Positions 9,115 through 17,752 of a DNA stretch of 64,000 nucleotides are shown here, in pieces (the first letter of the stretch is position 1; each line of letters starts with the position of its first letter). The stretch comes from CAVTWY01 sp963738575 (GTDB lineage Bacteria > Pseudomonadota > Gammaproteobacteria > Burkholderiales > Burkholderiaceae_C), in contig CAVTWY010000001.1 of assembly GCA_963738575.1 (NCBI GenBank), forward strand, positions 496,001 through 560,000, in the 5' to 3' direction. Made by a program: the position numbers and the translations under genes. The notes under the pieces were generated by a model. That model saw only the letters and a program-made list of their open reading frames with translations. It made no database searches and had not been told where the DNA came from.

Positions 9115-10013
9115 GGGTTTTGGTTGAGAATTTCGGCCAGCATGCGCTGCACGCCCGCCTCCCAAGGTGGCAGCACCAGCCCGAAAGTCTGCTGCAGCTT
9201 CGTCGTGTCCAAGCGGGAGTTAAGCGGGCGCTTGGCGGGGGTGGGGTACGCGCTCGTCGGTACCGCCGCAATGGCGTCGGCAGCAACCTTGATGGGCACG
9301 CCCCGGGCCCGGGCCCATTCGATCACCAGCGTGGCGTACGCGTGCCAATGGGTGCTACCGCCCGCCACAGCGTGGTAGGTGCCAGCGACCTCAGGGCGCG
9401 TTTGCGCTGTGCGGATGGCGTGCGCCGTGATGTCGGCCAACAAGTCAGCACCCGTGGGGGCACCGTGTTGGTCGTTGATGACGGCCAGCTTGTCGCGCTC
9501 GGCGGCCAGCTTGAGCATGGTGCGGGCAAAGTTGCCACCGCGCGATGCGTAGACCCAGCTGGTGCGAAAAATCAAGTGTTTGCACCCGCTGGCGCGGATG
9601 GCGTTTTCACCGTCGAGCTTGGTGCTGCCGTACACGCTCAGCGGCGCGGGGGCTTCGTCTTCGCGCCTTGCGTGCGACCCCGATCCATCAAAGACATAGT
9701 CGGTGCTGTAGTGAACCAACCAAGCGCCCAGGGCTGCGGCTTCGGCGGCCAACACGGCGGGTGCCTGGGCATTCAGAGCGGCTGCAAACGCGGGCTCGCT
9801 CTCGGCCTTGTCCACCGCCGTGTGGGCAGCCGCGTTGACGATCACGTCCGGCCTGACAGCGCGAACGGTTTTAGCCAGCAACGCTGGTTTGCTGAAATCA
9901 CCATGAAAGTCGACGCTGTCGAAGTCCACGGCCACCACGTCGCCCAGCGGCGCCAGCGAGCGTTGCAGCTCCCAGCCCACCTGGCCCCCTTTTCCGAAAA
10001 GCAGAATTTTCAT
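9111..10013 (-). CDS. rfbD: dTDP-4-dehydrorhamnose reductase
   Basis: 300 residues from the ATG at 10013 (MKILLFGKGGQVGW), overlapping the rfbB stop by four bases. The NADPH loop GKGGQVGW lies at the N-terminus; YSTDYVFDG and YGSTKLDGE supply the SDR active-site region; FRTSWVYASRGGNF follows. It reduces dTDP-4-keto-L-rhamnose to dTDP-L-rhamnose, the final step. Placing rfbD between rfbB and rfbA, with overlaps on both sides, makes the three genes one translationally coupled block. Confidence 0.97.
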   Translation of the reverse strand: MKILLFGKGGQVGWELQRSLAPLGDVVAVDFDSVDFHGDFSKPALLAKTVRAVRPDVIVNAAAHTAVDKAESEPAFAAALNAQAPAVLAAEAAALGAWLVHYSTDYVFDGSGSHARREDEAPAPLSVYGSTKLDGENAIRASGCKHLIFRTSWVYASRGGNFARTMLKLAAERDKLAVINDQHGAPTGADLLADITAHAIRTAQTRPEVAGTYHAVAGGSTHWHAYATLVIEWARARGVPIKVAADAIAAVPTSAYPTPAKRPLNSRLDTTKLQQTFGLVLPPWEAGVQRMLAEILNQNP

Positions 10014-11071
10014 CGTGTGCTGTAGTTTTGAGCCACCCAATCGCGGTACCCGCCACTTTGCACGCTGGCCACCCATTGCGGATTGTCCAGGTACCAGCGA
10101 ACGGTCTTGCGAATGCCGGAGGCAAAGGTTTCTGCGGGGCGCCAGCCCAGTTCTTTCTCGATTTTGCGGGCGTCAATCGCGTAACGACGATCATGACCGG
10201 GCCTGTCAACGACGTACGTGATGAGCCGCGCGTAGGGGCCTTGCGCGCTCGGGCTCATTTCATCCAACAAGCTGCAAACGGTTTTGACAATGTCGATATT
10301 CGCTTGCTCGTTCCAGCCGCCAATGTTGTAGGTTTCACCCAGTCGGCCCCGCTCGAGCACGGCGCGAATGCCGCTGCAATGGTCGCCCACGTACAGCCAA
10401 TCGCGGATTTGCTGACCGTCGCCGTACACCGGCAACGGCTTGCCGGCCAGCGCGTTGACGATCATCAAGGGAATCAATTTTTCGGGAAAGTGCAAAGGCC
10501 CATAGTTGTTGGAGCAATTGGTGGTCACCACCGGCAAGCCGTAGGTGTGGTGCCAAGCGCGCACAAGGTGATCACTGGCCGCTTTGCTGGCCGAGTAAGG
10601 GCTGTTGGGCTCGTAGGGGTGCGTTTCGGTGAACGCTGGCGCGCTGGGCTTGAGGCTGCCGTACACCTCGTCAGTCGACACGTGATGAAAACGAAACTCG
10701 GCTTTGGCGTCGGGCGGCAAGGCAGACCAGTAGGCCCGAACCGCTTCCAAGAGCGTGAACGTGCCATCGATGTTGGTTTTCATGAAGGCACCCGGCCCGT
10801 GGATGCTGCGGTCGACATGGCTTTCGGCTGCAAAGTGCAACAAGGCGCGAGGTTGATGCTGTTGCAGCAATTTGTCGATCAGCGCTCGATCGGTGATGTC
10901 GCCTTGCACAAACGTGTGCCGGGCATCGCCTTGCAGCGAATCCAAATTGTGCAAGTTGCCTGCGTAGGTGAGGACGTCCAGGTTGACGATGGGCTCATCG
11001 GACTGTTTGAACCAGTCGAGCACAAAATTGCTGCCGATGAACCCGGCCCCGCCGGTCACAAGAATGGTCAC
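10010..11071 (-). CDS. rfbB: dTDP-glucose 4,6-dehydratase
   Basis: 353 residues from a GTG start at 11071, the normal length. VTGGAGFIGSNFVLDW is the NAD-binding loop, STDEVYG carries the catalytic Thr-Asp-Glu, YSASKAASDHLVRAW is the Tyr-x3-Lys helix, and NCSNNYGP and GDGQQIRDWLYV are strong RfbB signatures. It makes dTDP-4-keto-6-deoxyglucose. It lies 55 bases after the chain-length gene; this is one of only two appreciable gaps in the operon, so an internal promoter here is possible, though no clear one was found. Confidence 0.97.
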   Translation of the reverse strand: MTILVTGGAGFIGSNFVLDWFKQSDEPIVNLDVLTYAGNLHNLDSLQGDARHTFVQGDITDRALIDKLLQQHQPRALLHFAAESHVDRSIHGPGAFMKTNIDGTFTLLEAVRAYWSALPPDAKAEFRFHHVSTDEVYGSLKPSAPAFTETHPYEPNSPYSASKAASDHLVRAWHHTYGLPVVTTNCSNNYGPLHFPEKLIPLMIVNALAGKPLPVYGDGQQIRDWLYVGDHCSGIRAVLERGRLGETYNIGGWNEQANIDIVKTVCSLLDEMSPSAQGPYARLITYVVDRPGHDRRYAIDARKIEKELGWRPAETFASGIRKTVRWYLDNPQWVASVQSGGYRDWVAQNYSTR

Positions 11072-11126
11072 GCTGCTGTCTCCCCTGTGCAGGGTTACTA
11101 AAAATCTGCACAGCCGTTGCGATGGT

Positions 11127-12266
11127 TTACGCCAGGCTGGTCGACCGCCTCAACGTGCGCAAGCGCCAGGAGTGACGGGCAATCAGCCAAAGCGCTGTCA
11201 ACAAACATGTTGCCAGCGCAGCGCCTGCCGCGATCAGTGAGCGCACCGGTTTACTCTTCTTTTCGGGTGGCGTTGCAACATCGACCACCTGAATCAGTGC
11301 CCCTTCGCGGCTCTCGTCTACACGGGCCAGTTCGTATTGTCGGGCGAAGAGCTCAAAAAGTGTTTCTTGATACTTGTACTCGCGGAACTTCGTCACATAG
11401 TCGGCCCCTCCGGCAGGGTCTGTGGTTTGTTCGAGTCGTGACAATTGCCCACGCAAGGCGCCAACGACGGCCACCAATTGCTGCAGTTCGGGCGCTGCGT
11501 CGTTGAAAGACCGTCGGGCGGCTTGCAATTTAACTTCAGCGGCGGTGAGTTCAGCACGCAAACGTGCGTAGCCCTCAGCGGCGGCCCTAGGCTCTGACTT
11601 GATGGCACCTTGATTGAAGCCACTCTCTTGCAAAGCCTGTTGCGCTTTGGTCAGGTTGTCACGCGTCTGCTTGAGTTGGGCTTCGAAGAACACGCGACGT
11701 TGCTGGGCATCAGTGACCGCAATTTGGCTCGTCATGCGGCGCAATTCTTCGATGTACTCGTTGGCCATGGCTGCGGCGCGTTTCGGGTCGGTGTCTTCCA
11801 CTTCAACGGTGATGAGACCGTCCTTTTTGCCCACTTGCATCACGACGTTTTTGGCCAGCGCTTTGCGAACGTCGACGCGGAACTCTCGGTCGTAGACTTC
11901 AAGAAGCTTGAAGCGGTCGATCATTCGGTCGGCGACCGTGGTGCTTTGCATCAGCGACACATACTGGTCAGCAGGTGTCTTGACGCCGCCGCCAGACCCT
12001 GCCAGCGCCGCCAGTACACCCAATGAAGCCAGGGCGGCGCCTGCGCCGCCGCCTTGCTGCTGCTGAGGCGGTAGAAAACTTGTCTTGGCGGTAAAGATGG
12101 GTGTAAGCAAGAACGTTGCAGCGCCTGCCAACACCATCGCGAGCAATGGCAGGCCCAGCAAAAGCCGCCAGCGCGGAAGCAGGATCGAAAGCACGTCAAA
12201 AACGTCTCGCTCGTCGTGACCGTTTTCGGGCCACTGAGGCGTGGTGACCACGGGCGCAGGGCTCAT
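11127..12266 (-). CDS. Polysaccharide chain-length / co-polymerase protein, Wzz family
   Basis: 379 residues from the ATG at 12266, which overlaps the stop of the exporter gene (ATGA). The architecture is that of polysaccharide co-polymerases: an N-terminal membrane helix near residues 35-55 (LLLGLPLLAMVLAGAATFLL), a periplasmic part rich in alpha-helix, and a C-terminal helix near 345-365 (SLIAAGAALATCLLTALWLI). FREYKYQETLFELFARQYELARVDE before the second helix fits the GNVR-type segment. There is no cytoplasmic tyrosine-kinase domain, so any BY-kinase would be separate. It should control chain length and contact the Wza-like exporter encoded just upstream. Confidence 0.87.
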   Translation of the reverse strand: MSPAPVVTTPQWPENGHDERDVFDVLSILLPRWRLLLGLPLLAMVLAGAATFLLTPIFTAKTSFLPPQQQQGGGAGAALASLGVLAALAGSGGGVKTPADQYVSLMQSTTVADRMIDRFKLLEVYDREFRVDVRKALAKNVVMQVGKKDGLITVEVEDTDPKRAAAMANEYIEELRRMTSQIAVTDAQQRRVFFEAQLKQTRDNLTKAQQALQESGFNQGAIKSEPRAAAEGYARLRAELTAAEVKLQAARRSFNDAAPELQQLVAVVGALRGQLSRLEQTTDPAGGADYVTKFREYKYQETLFELFARQYELARVDESREGALIQVVDVATPPEKKSKPVRSLIAAGAALATCLLTALWLIARHSWRLRTLRRSTSLA

Positions 12267-14245
12267 CGCGTGATGGCCAAAATTGCCGCCAAACCAAGGC
12301 CAAACTGCGAGACGATCAAGCCCCAATCTTTGGCATGTTGAGTGAAGGTGGTCTTGTCCAGCTCTTCGGGCACAAAGATGGTGTCGCCCGGCTCGGCTTT
12401 GACCTCGGCCAACCCATTGCTGCGGTTGAGCCAGCCGCCACGCTCGCGGTTGTTGACCACGCTGCCGTTGGCGCGAATGACAAAAATACTGCCAGGGTCC
12501 GCACCTCGGGTGGGGCCACCCGCTAACTGCAAGAAATCATCCACCAACCGAGCATCGTCGTAGAGGTAGCTGCCGCCACTGAAGACGCTGCCAAACACGC
12601 CCACGGAGGTGGGGCGCGGGGGCACGTAGAGACGGTCGCCATCCTCGAGCGACAGCTTGGGCAGGTCCCGGCTGGTGGGGCGAAGTTGCAACACGACACG
12701 ACCGGTGGGGCGCACAGCGCGCATGCGTTCAATCAATCGGGACGTGGCAGTGGCGCGCGCGTTTTGCGCCGCCGCGTCTTCGGAGGTGATCGTTCGTTGC
12801 CCCGTGTTGTAGCGCGCGAATTCTGTTTCCAGGTCGCGCAAGGCCCGTTCGTAATTTTGCTGCTGGGTCACGCGAACGCTTTCGCGCATGAACTCGGCGC
12901 CGAAGGGGAATGCAGCGTCGGTGAGTCCACCGGCAACGGCCAGCGCATCGGCCAGCGTGCTTTGGGCTGGCAGTACGTAGTCGCCCGGTCGAACCACCTC
13001 ACCTTCGATGCGCACACGCTTGTTCTGCCGTTGAACGGGCAGGGTCGCGTCGACTGCACTGAAGGCACGCACCACGTCACCGCTGTTCATGGCCACCGTT
13101 GAACTCGTCGGCATCTCCAGTTGGGTGATGCGTGTACCGCTGCGATCGCCCAGTTTTTCGATTGCCAAGCGAGAACGATCGGCCACCGCCGTAAAGCCAC
13201 CCGCCATTTGCAACAGGTCACCCAGGTTTTCAGACGGCAACAGCTCAAAAATGGCAGCCCGGTTGACGCTGCCGATGAGCGCCACCTCGCGGCCCACCGG
13301 CCCCACGTGAATCACGTCGTCAGCCTGCAAAGCGCGATCGGCGCCGCGCTCGCCTTTGAGCAACAGGTCGTACAGGTCAAAGTTCGCCACGGTTTGCCCG
13401 CCGCGACGCAGCTGAACGTTGCGAAAGCTTCCCGCTGACGCAGGGCCGCCAGCCTGCATCAACGCCTGCGTGAGCGTCGCCATGCCGGGCACGCTGTAGG
13501 CGCCTGGGCGTGCAACAAAGCCGGTGACGTAGACGCGAATGCCCCGCAGGTGATCGAGCGTCACGCTCAACTCAAAATTGCGAAACACTTGTGCGACCCG
13601 GCGGGAGATGACACCGCCCAAGTCGCTGTACTTGACGCCAGCCACGGGCACGGTACCCACCCGAGGAATGGCAACGCGGCCATTGCGGTCAACCACGAGA
13701 CGCAGGTCGGCGTCCACCGATCCCCAAATCACCATGCTCAACTCGTCTCCCACCTTGACCACATAGTCGGCTGGCACGGTAGGACTTGACTCCACGGGCA
13801 TGTCGTCATCGCGGTTGGTCATCAGCTCGGTGCCGAAGCGACGCACTTCTTCGGGGTACGCCAGTTTTTGCACAAACAGCTCAAACTCGCTCGGGCGCAC
13901 CTCGGGCATGGTGTCGTCACGGCCTGGCCGAGCTTGGTTGCGCATGGGTTCGGACCCCATGCGGTCGCGTGCGTCGGCAGCGCGGCGTTGACGCACACCA
14001 CGGCGCGTGTCCAACTCGTCGCGGTCGCGCGCGTCGTAAGCGTTTTGGCGCAAACGAACCGGCCCTGCAGGGCTGTTGCTGTTGTTGTTTGAGCTGGCGC
14101 TGCCACCCGAGTTGGTGGTGTCATTCGGGTTGGATGACTGGGCCCACACCGGCGCGCCAAGCCATGTGACCATTGCCATCAGCGATGCCAACAAGACTCG
14201 CGCTGCAGCACTTGGCCGGCTTGCGTGGGGATGTGTCAGCGTCAT
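12263..14245 (-). CDS. Outer-membrane polysaccharide export protein with SLBB domains, Wza-like
   Basis: 660 residues, much longer than E. coli Wza (about 380). A signal peptide (residues 1-35, cut likely after PVWA-Q) has no lipobox cysteine. A low-complexity N/S/G stretch and a charged R/D-rich stretch follow. The Poly_export domain starts with VPADYVVKVGDELSMVIWGS near residue 160; at least three SLBB-type units follow (VTGFVARPGAYSVPG; EGEVVRPGDYVLPAQ; FGSVFSGGSYLYDD). It ends in a hydrophobic helix (LIVSQFGLGLAAILAI), comparable to the Wza ring-forming tail. It should form the outer-membrane exit channel. First gene of the minus-strand operon, divergent from the helicase. Confidence 0.88.
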   Translation of the reverse strand: MTLTHPHASRPSAAARVLLASLMAMVTWLGAPVWAQSSNPNDTTNSGGSASSNNNSNSPAGPVRLRQNAYDARDRDELDTRRGVRQRRAADARDRMGSEPMRNQARPGRDDTMPEVRPSEFELFVQKLAYPEEVRRFGTELMTNRDDDMPVESSPTVPADYVVKVGDELSMVIWGSVDADLRLVVDRNGRVAIPRVGTVPVAGVKYSDLGGVISRRVAQVFRNFELSVTLDHLRGIRVYVTGFVARPGAYSVPGMATLTQALMQAGGPASAGSFRNVQLRRGGQTVANFDLYDLLLKGERGADRALQADDVIHVGPVGREVALIGSVNRAAIFELLPSENLGDLLQMAGGFTAVADRSRLAIEKLGDRSGTRITQLEMPTSSTVAMNSGDVVRAFSAVDATLPVQRQNKRVRIEGEVVRPGDYVLPAQSTLADALAVAGGLTDAAFPFGAEFMRESVRVTQQQNYERALRDLETEFARYNTGQRTITSEDAAAQNARATATSRLIERMRAVRPTGRVVLQLRPTSRDLPKLSLEDGDRLYVPPRPTSVGVFGSVFSGGSYLYDDARLVDDFLQLAGGPTRGADPGSIFVIRANGSVVNNRERGGWLNRSNGLAEVKAEPGDTIFVPEELDKTTFTQHAKDWGLIVSQFGLGLAAILAITR

Positions 14246-14342
14246 GTCGGGTGAAAGGCGTGCAGTGGACGCGCAGTAATCGGGGTGCCGATTTTAGCGT
14301 GCGTATTCAGCGGGTTGGCCCAGGCCACCACGTGGCGCGTCA

Positions 14343-14370
14343 GCGACAACCCTGGCAGGTGGGGGATAAT
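14343..14370 (+). promoter_or_regulatory. Candidate sigma-70 promoter for the rhlE-type helicase
   Basis: GCGACA at 14343-14348 (two mismatches to TTGACA), a 16-base spacer and GATAAT at 14365-14370 (one mismatch to TATAAT). It lies in the short divergent region between the wza-like gene and the helicase. If used, transcription would start near 14377, which favours the helicase ATG at 14393 over the ATG at 14369. Confidence 0.45.
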
Positions 14371-14392
14371 GCCGCCCGTGAACCAAGAAACG

Positions 14393-15856
14393 ATGACAGA
14401 ACCAACCCCCGAAGCCCCCTCGCGTTTTGACGTCCTGGGATTGGACGCCAAACTGCTCCAAGCCGTGGCGGACCAGGGCTACGCCACCATGACCCCCATC
14501 CAAGCCAAAGCGATCCCCATCGTCTTGGCCGGGCGCGACGTGATGGGCGCCGCCCAGACCGGCACGGGCAAGACAGCTGCTTTTTCCATCCCTTTGCTGC
14601 AGCGCATGCTCAAGCACGAGACGCCCTCGATGTCACCCGCGCGCCACCCGGTTCGGGCCTTGGTGTTGGCGCCCACGCGGGAGCTGGCAGACCAAGTGGC
14701 AGCCAACGTCAAGGCGTATGCCCAGCACACCCACTTGCGCTCAACGGTGGTTTTTGGCGGCATCGACATGAAGCCCCAAACGCTTGAATTGAAGCGGGGC
14801 GTTGAGGTGTTGATTGCAACCCCCGGCCGGTTGCTGGACCACATTGAAGCCAAGAATTGCGTTTTGAACCAAGTGGAGTACGTGGTGCTCGACGAGGCTG
14901 ATCGCATGCTGGACATCGGCTTTTTGCCCGACTTGCAGCGCATCCTGTCCTATTTACCCAAACAGCGTCAAACCTTGCTGTTTTCGGCCACTTTTTCGCC
15001 CGAAATCAAACGCTTGGCGCAGAGTTACTTGCAAGACCCGATCACGGTCGAGGTGGCGCGTCCCAACGCGACGGCCACCAACGTCGAGCAACGCTTTTAC
15101 AGCGTAAGCAATGACGACAAGCGCCGCGTGGTGTTGCACCTGCTGCGTGAGCGCGCCATCAAGCAAGCCCTGGTGTTTGTCAACTCAAAATTGGGTGCGG
15201 CGCGCTTGGCACGGTCATTTGATCGCGACGGGTTGCGTACGGCGGCCCTTCATGGGGACAAATCACAAGACGAAAGGCTCAAAGCGCTTGATTCGTTCAA
15301 ACGCGGCGACACCGATGTACTGGTGGCCACCGACGTGGCCGCACGAGGGCTGGACATCGTCGACTTGCCAGCCGTTTTCAACTTTGACGTGCCGTTCAAC
15401 GCCGAAGACTATGTGCATCGCATTGGCCGCACAGGCCGCGCCGGTGCCTCGGGTTTGGCTGTCACGCTGGTGTCGCGCGATGATGCGCGTCTGGTGAGTG
15501 ACATCGAAAAGCTCATCAAAAAGAAGATCGAACTAGAGCCCATCGAGTTGGACGATGACCGTCCCAGGCAGCGTCGCGAACCCCAGCGGGAACGCGACGA
15601 AGGCGAGGGCTCGAACGATCGCGAGTTTTCGACGCCCATTCGACCCAGGGCACCTTCGACGTCGAACTATGCGCCCAGCCGTTCGTTGTCGCGAGCTCCG
15701 CGGGACCCTTTCTTTGACAAGCCTTACGAAGCGCCAGAGCGCACCGAAAGTGCAGCTTGGGAGCCTGCTGCAAAAGACGCAGTGCCGCTGTCCCGAACGC
15801 CCAACATCCGCCCCAAACGACGGGTGGCCTCGCTGCTGGGTGGCAGCAAAGGCTGA
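14393..15856 (+). CDS. rhlE: DEAD-box ATP-dependent RNA helicase, RhlE type
   Basis: 487 residues from the ATG at 14393 (M-T-E-P-T-P); an in-frame ATG at 14369 has a better G-rich upstream sequence but overlaps the predicted -10 box. All core motifs are present: Q motif (FDVLGLD...TPIQAKAI), motif I AQTGTGKT, Ia PTRELADQ, II DEAD, III SAT, and VI HRIGRTGR. The tail after about residue 380 is charged and disordered (R/E/P/S-rich), as usual in RhlE proteins, which help cold adaptation, RNA decay and ribosome assembly. It is coupled to the VanZ gene by a TGATG overlap. The subfamily call rests on general pattern, not alignment. Confidence 0.92.
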   Translation: MTEPTPEAPSRFDVLGLDAKLLQAVADQGYATMTPIQAKAIPIVLAGRDVMGAAQTGTGKTAAFSIPLLQRMLKHETPSMSPARHPVRALVLAPTRELADQVAANVKAYAQHTHLRSTVVFGGIDMKPQTLELKRGVEVLIATPGRLLDHIEAKNCVLNQVEYVVLDEADRMLDIGFLPDLQRILSYLPKQRQTLLFSATFSPEIKRLAQSYLQDPITVEVARPNATATNVEQRFYSVSNDDKRRVVLHLLRERAIKQALVFVNSKLGAARLARSFDRDGLRTAALHGDKSQDERLKALDSFKRGDTDVLVATDVAARGLDIVDLPAVFNFDVPFNAEDYVHRIGRTGRAGASGLAVTLVSRDDARLVSDIEKLIKKKIELEPIELDDDRPRQRREPQRERDEGEGSNDREFSTPIRPRAPSTSNYAPSRSLSRAPRDPFFDKPYEAPERTESAAWEPAAKDAVPLSRTPNIRPKRRVASLLGGSKG

Positions 15857-16215
15857 TGCGCCGTTTTGTCATGGCGCGGCGATGGTGGCGCGCTCTATTT
15901 GCGGTGGTGCTGCCCGTTTCGCTGGTGGTGGCGCTGATGCCCATGGGACACAAAGAAGGCGGTATCGAGCACGCCGACAAACTGATTCACATCAGCGTCT
16001 TTGCTGGGTTGTCCATGATGGCCTGCATGGCATGGCCAGGGCACTACCGCAACATAGGGGTGGGTTTGATTGCCTACGGGGCGTTGGTTGAGGTCTTGCA
16101 GGGAGTTGCCACGACCCACCGCGCGGCATCGTTTGCCGACCTTGCTGCCGACGCCGTTGGCACCGCGCTAGGCCTGTACTTGGCGAGTCGATTTCTCGTT
16201 AAAAATCAGGCTTGA
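15856..16215 (+). CDS. VanZ-like small membrane protein
   Basis: 119 residues from the ATG at 15856, which shares one base with the helicase stop (TGATG). About three to four hydrophobic helices are visible. The family pattern HADKLIHISVFAGLS, YGALVEVLQG and FADLAADAVGTALG matches VanZ-like proteins (the conserved D-K-x-x-H and E-x-x-Q residues). In glycopeptide-resistance clusters VanZ gives low-level teicoplanin tolerance; in proteobacteria such proteins are common and mostly of unknown function. Nothing here suggests resistance: no other van gene is nearby. It converges on the methyltransferase. Confidence 0.82.
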   Translation: MRRFVMARRWWRALFAVVLPVSLVVALMPMGHKEGGIEHADKLIHISVFAGLSMMACMAWPGHYRNIGVGLIAYGALVEVLQGVATTHRAASFADLAADAVGTALGLYLASRFLVKNQA

Positions 16216-16271
16216 GGGCGCGCGAGATGGGCGTGCTCTGAGCGGTTAGGCGGGGGCCAATTCACGGCCTC

Positions 16272-17066
16272 TTACGGCGCCGCCAACCACGAAAAAACGG
16301 CGGGCGCATGCGCTGCAAATGAGGGTGACTGCAACCGCCACTGGGCCACGTTTCGCGTCATCGTCCAAGCCCCCGGCAAGGTCAGACCCGCTGAGACACT
16401 CAGCAAGGTGCTGGGCTGCAGGGTTTTGAGCATCGCCATCATCAGTGCTTCGTTGCGGTAGGGCGTTTCGATGGCCACTTGGGTTTGGTGGTGCGCGCGC
16501 GAGTGCGATTCCAGCGCCCGCAATGTGTGGCCGCGTGCTGGCTCTTGGTTGGGTACGTAGCCCACGAAGGCGAAGCTCTGGCCGTTGAGGCCGCTGGCGG
16601 CCACCGCGAGCGCGATTGAGCTTGGCCCCGACAAGGGCTCGACCTGAATGCCCAGGTGGTGCGCTTGAGCCACCAGCATGGCACCAGGGTCGGCCAGTGC
16701 TGGCAAACCTGCATCGCTAAGCAGGCCGATGTCGTGGCCTTGAAGAGCCGGCTCCAAGAGCCTGCCCCAGTCAACTGCTCGTTGCACGGTGCCCTTGGTT
16801 GGTTTGGGCATTTCAACCATGTGCAGGGATTGAAGCGGCTGTGCTAGGGGCACCAACGCATCGACGCGCTTTAAGAAAAGTCGTGCTGGCTTGGCGTTTT
16901 CAACCACCCAATGGCCCAACCCGGCGGCCCGTTGCAGCACCGCGTGAGGCACCACAGCTGCCAAGTCGGTGAGCACGTCGCAGCCATGGTCGAGGGCGTT
17001 GGGCATCAACACCAATCGACCGTGTGCGTGTGGGGACGGCGAGGCTGAGGTCGTAGCTTGGTTCAT
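16272..17066 (-). CDS. SAM-dependent methyltransferase related to RsmI (tetrapyrrole methylase fold)
   Basis: 264 residues from the ATG at 17066; an in-frame TTG at 17081 would add five residues. The tetrapyrrole-methylase/RsmI fold is recognised by GLLSDAGLPALADPGAMLV, GIQVEPLSGPSSIALAVAASGLNGQSF and ETPYRNEALM. The N-terminal RsmI signature (PTPIGN-like) is replaced by LVLMPNALDHGCD, so this is probably a paralogue rather than the 16S rRNA C1402 2'-O-methyltransferase itself. Substrate unknown. It lies 34 bases after maf and is probably cotranscribed with it. Confidence 0.8.
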   Translation of the reverse strand: MNQATTSASPSPHAHGRLVLMPNALDHGCDVLTDLAAVVPHAVLQRAAGLGHWVVENAKPARLFLKRVDALVPLAQPLQSLHMVEMPKPTKGTVQRAVDWGRLLEPALQGHDIGLLSDAGLPALADPGAMLVAQAHHLGIQVEPLSGPSSIALAVAASGLNGQSFAFVGYVPNQEPARGHTLRALESHSRAHHQTQVAIETPYRNEALMMAMLKTLQPSTLLSVSAGLTLPGAWTMTRNVAQWRLQSPSFAAHAPAVFSWLAAP

Positions 17067-17100
17067 GGCCACTGCATCCAAGGGTGATCGACTGAAGTCG

Positions 17101-17694
17101 CTAACCGTCCAGTGGGTCGAGGCCAGCGGCGCGAAGCAGGGTGCAAAGCCTTATCAGCGGCAGACCAACCAAGGCGGTGGCGTCGTCAGACTTCACGGCC
17201 TCAAGCAGCGTGATGCCCAGGGCCTCACTTTTGGCGCTGCCGGCGCAGTCGTAGGGCTGCTCGGCCTTTAAGTAGCGTTCGATCTGCGCGTCGCTGACAG
17301 GGCGAAACAGCACCTCGACCGACGCCACGTCGCCTTGGGCCCACCCGCGGGCCTGGTGCACAACGGCAACCGCCGTGTGAAACATCACTGAGCGGCCGCG
17401 CATCGATTGCAATTGTGCGGTGGCTGCAGCATGGGTGCCCGGCTTGCTCACCGCCACACCGTCCAGTGCAGCGACTTGGTCGGACCCGATGACCACGGCG
17501 TTTGGGTTCAAGGCAGCGACTGCTCTGGCCTTGGCCATGGCCAAGCGAGTGCAGGTTGCAAGCGGCGTTTCTCCCTTGAACACCGATTCATCGACGTTTG
17601 GCGAGACCACGCTGAAAGGCATGCGCAACCGTTCCAGCAATTCGCGGCGGTACGCCGACGTGGATGCCAGGATCAATGGGGGGCGAGTGGACAT
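17101..17694 (-). CDS. yceF: Maf-family nucleotide pyrophosphatase, YceF (m7GTP) subgroup
   Basis: 197 residues from the ATG at 17694; the frame is open upstream but would run into the divergent yceD. LILASTSAYRRELLERL is the Maf N-terminal signature and VIGSDQVAALDG the substrate region. In E. coli the YceF branch has GSDQV while the YhdE (dTTP/UTP) branch has a D-T-T/V pattern, so 7-methyl-GTP pyrophosphatase is the better call. YDCAGSAKSEALGI is the second conserved block. Members remove modified nucleotides from the pool. It is divergent from yceD-rpmF, the arrangement common in Burkholderiales. Confidence 0.92.
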   Translation of the reverse strand: MSTRPPLILASTSAYRRELLERLRMPFSVVSPNVDESVFKGETPLATCTRLAMAKARAVAALNPNAVVIGSDQVAALDGVAVSKPGTHAAATAQLQSMRGRSVMFHTAVAVVHQARGWAQGDVASVEVLFRPVSDAQIERYLKAEQPYDCAGSAKSEALGITLLEAVKSDDATALVGLPLIRLCTLLRAAGLDPLDG

Positions 17695-17752
17695 GGCGCA
17701 TTGTGCCAAGGCGTGCACGCCAGCCCGCGCTTGCGCGCCGTAAACTGAGCGC

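Noticed and set aside
15856..16215. VanZ homology as evidence of glycopeptide resistance
   Set aside because: No vanA/H/X/S/R genes are near; VanZ-like proteins are widespread in Gram-negative bacteria without that role.
17400..17416. CATCGATTGCAATTGTG, similar to the sucrose operators
   Set aside because: It lies inside the maf coding sequence, is not palindromic enough and is far from any sugar gene.
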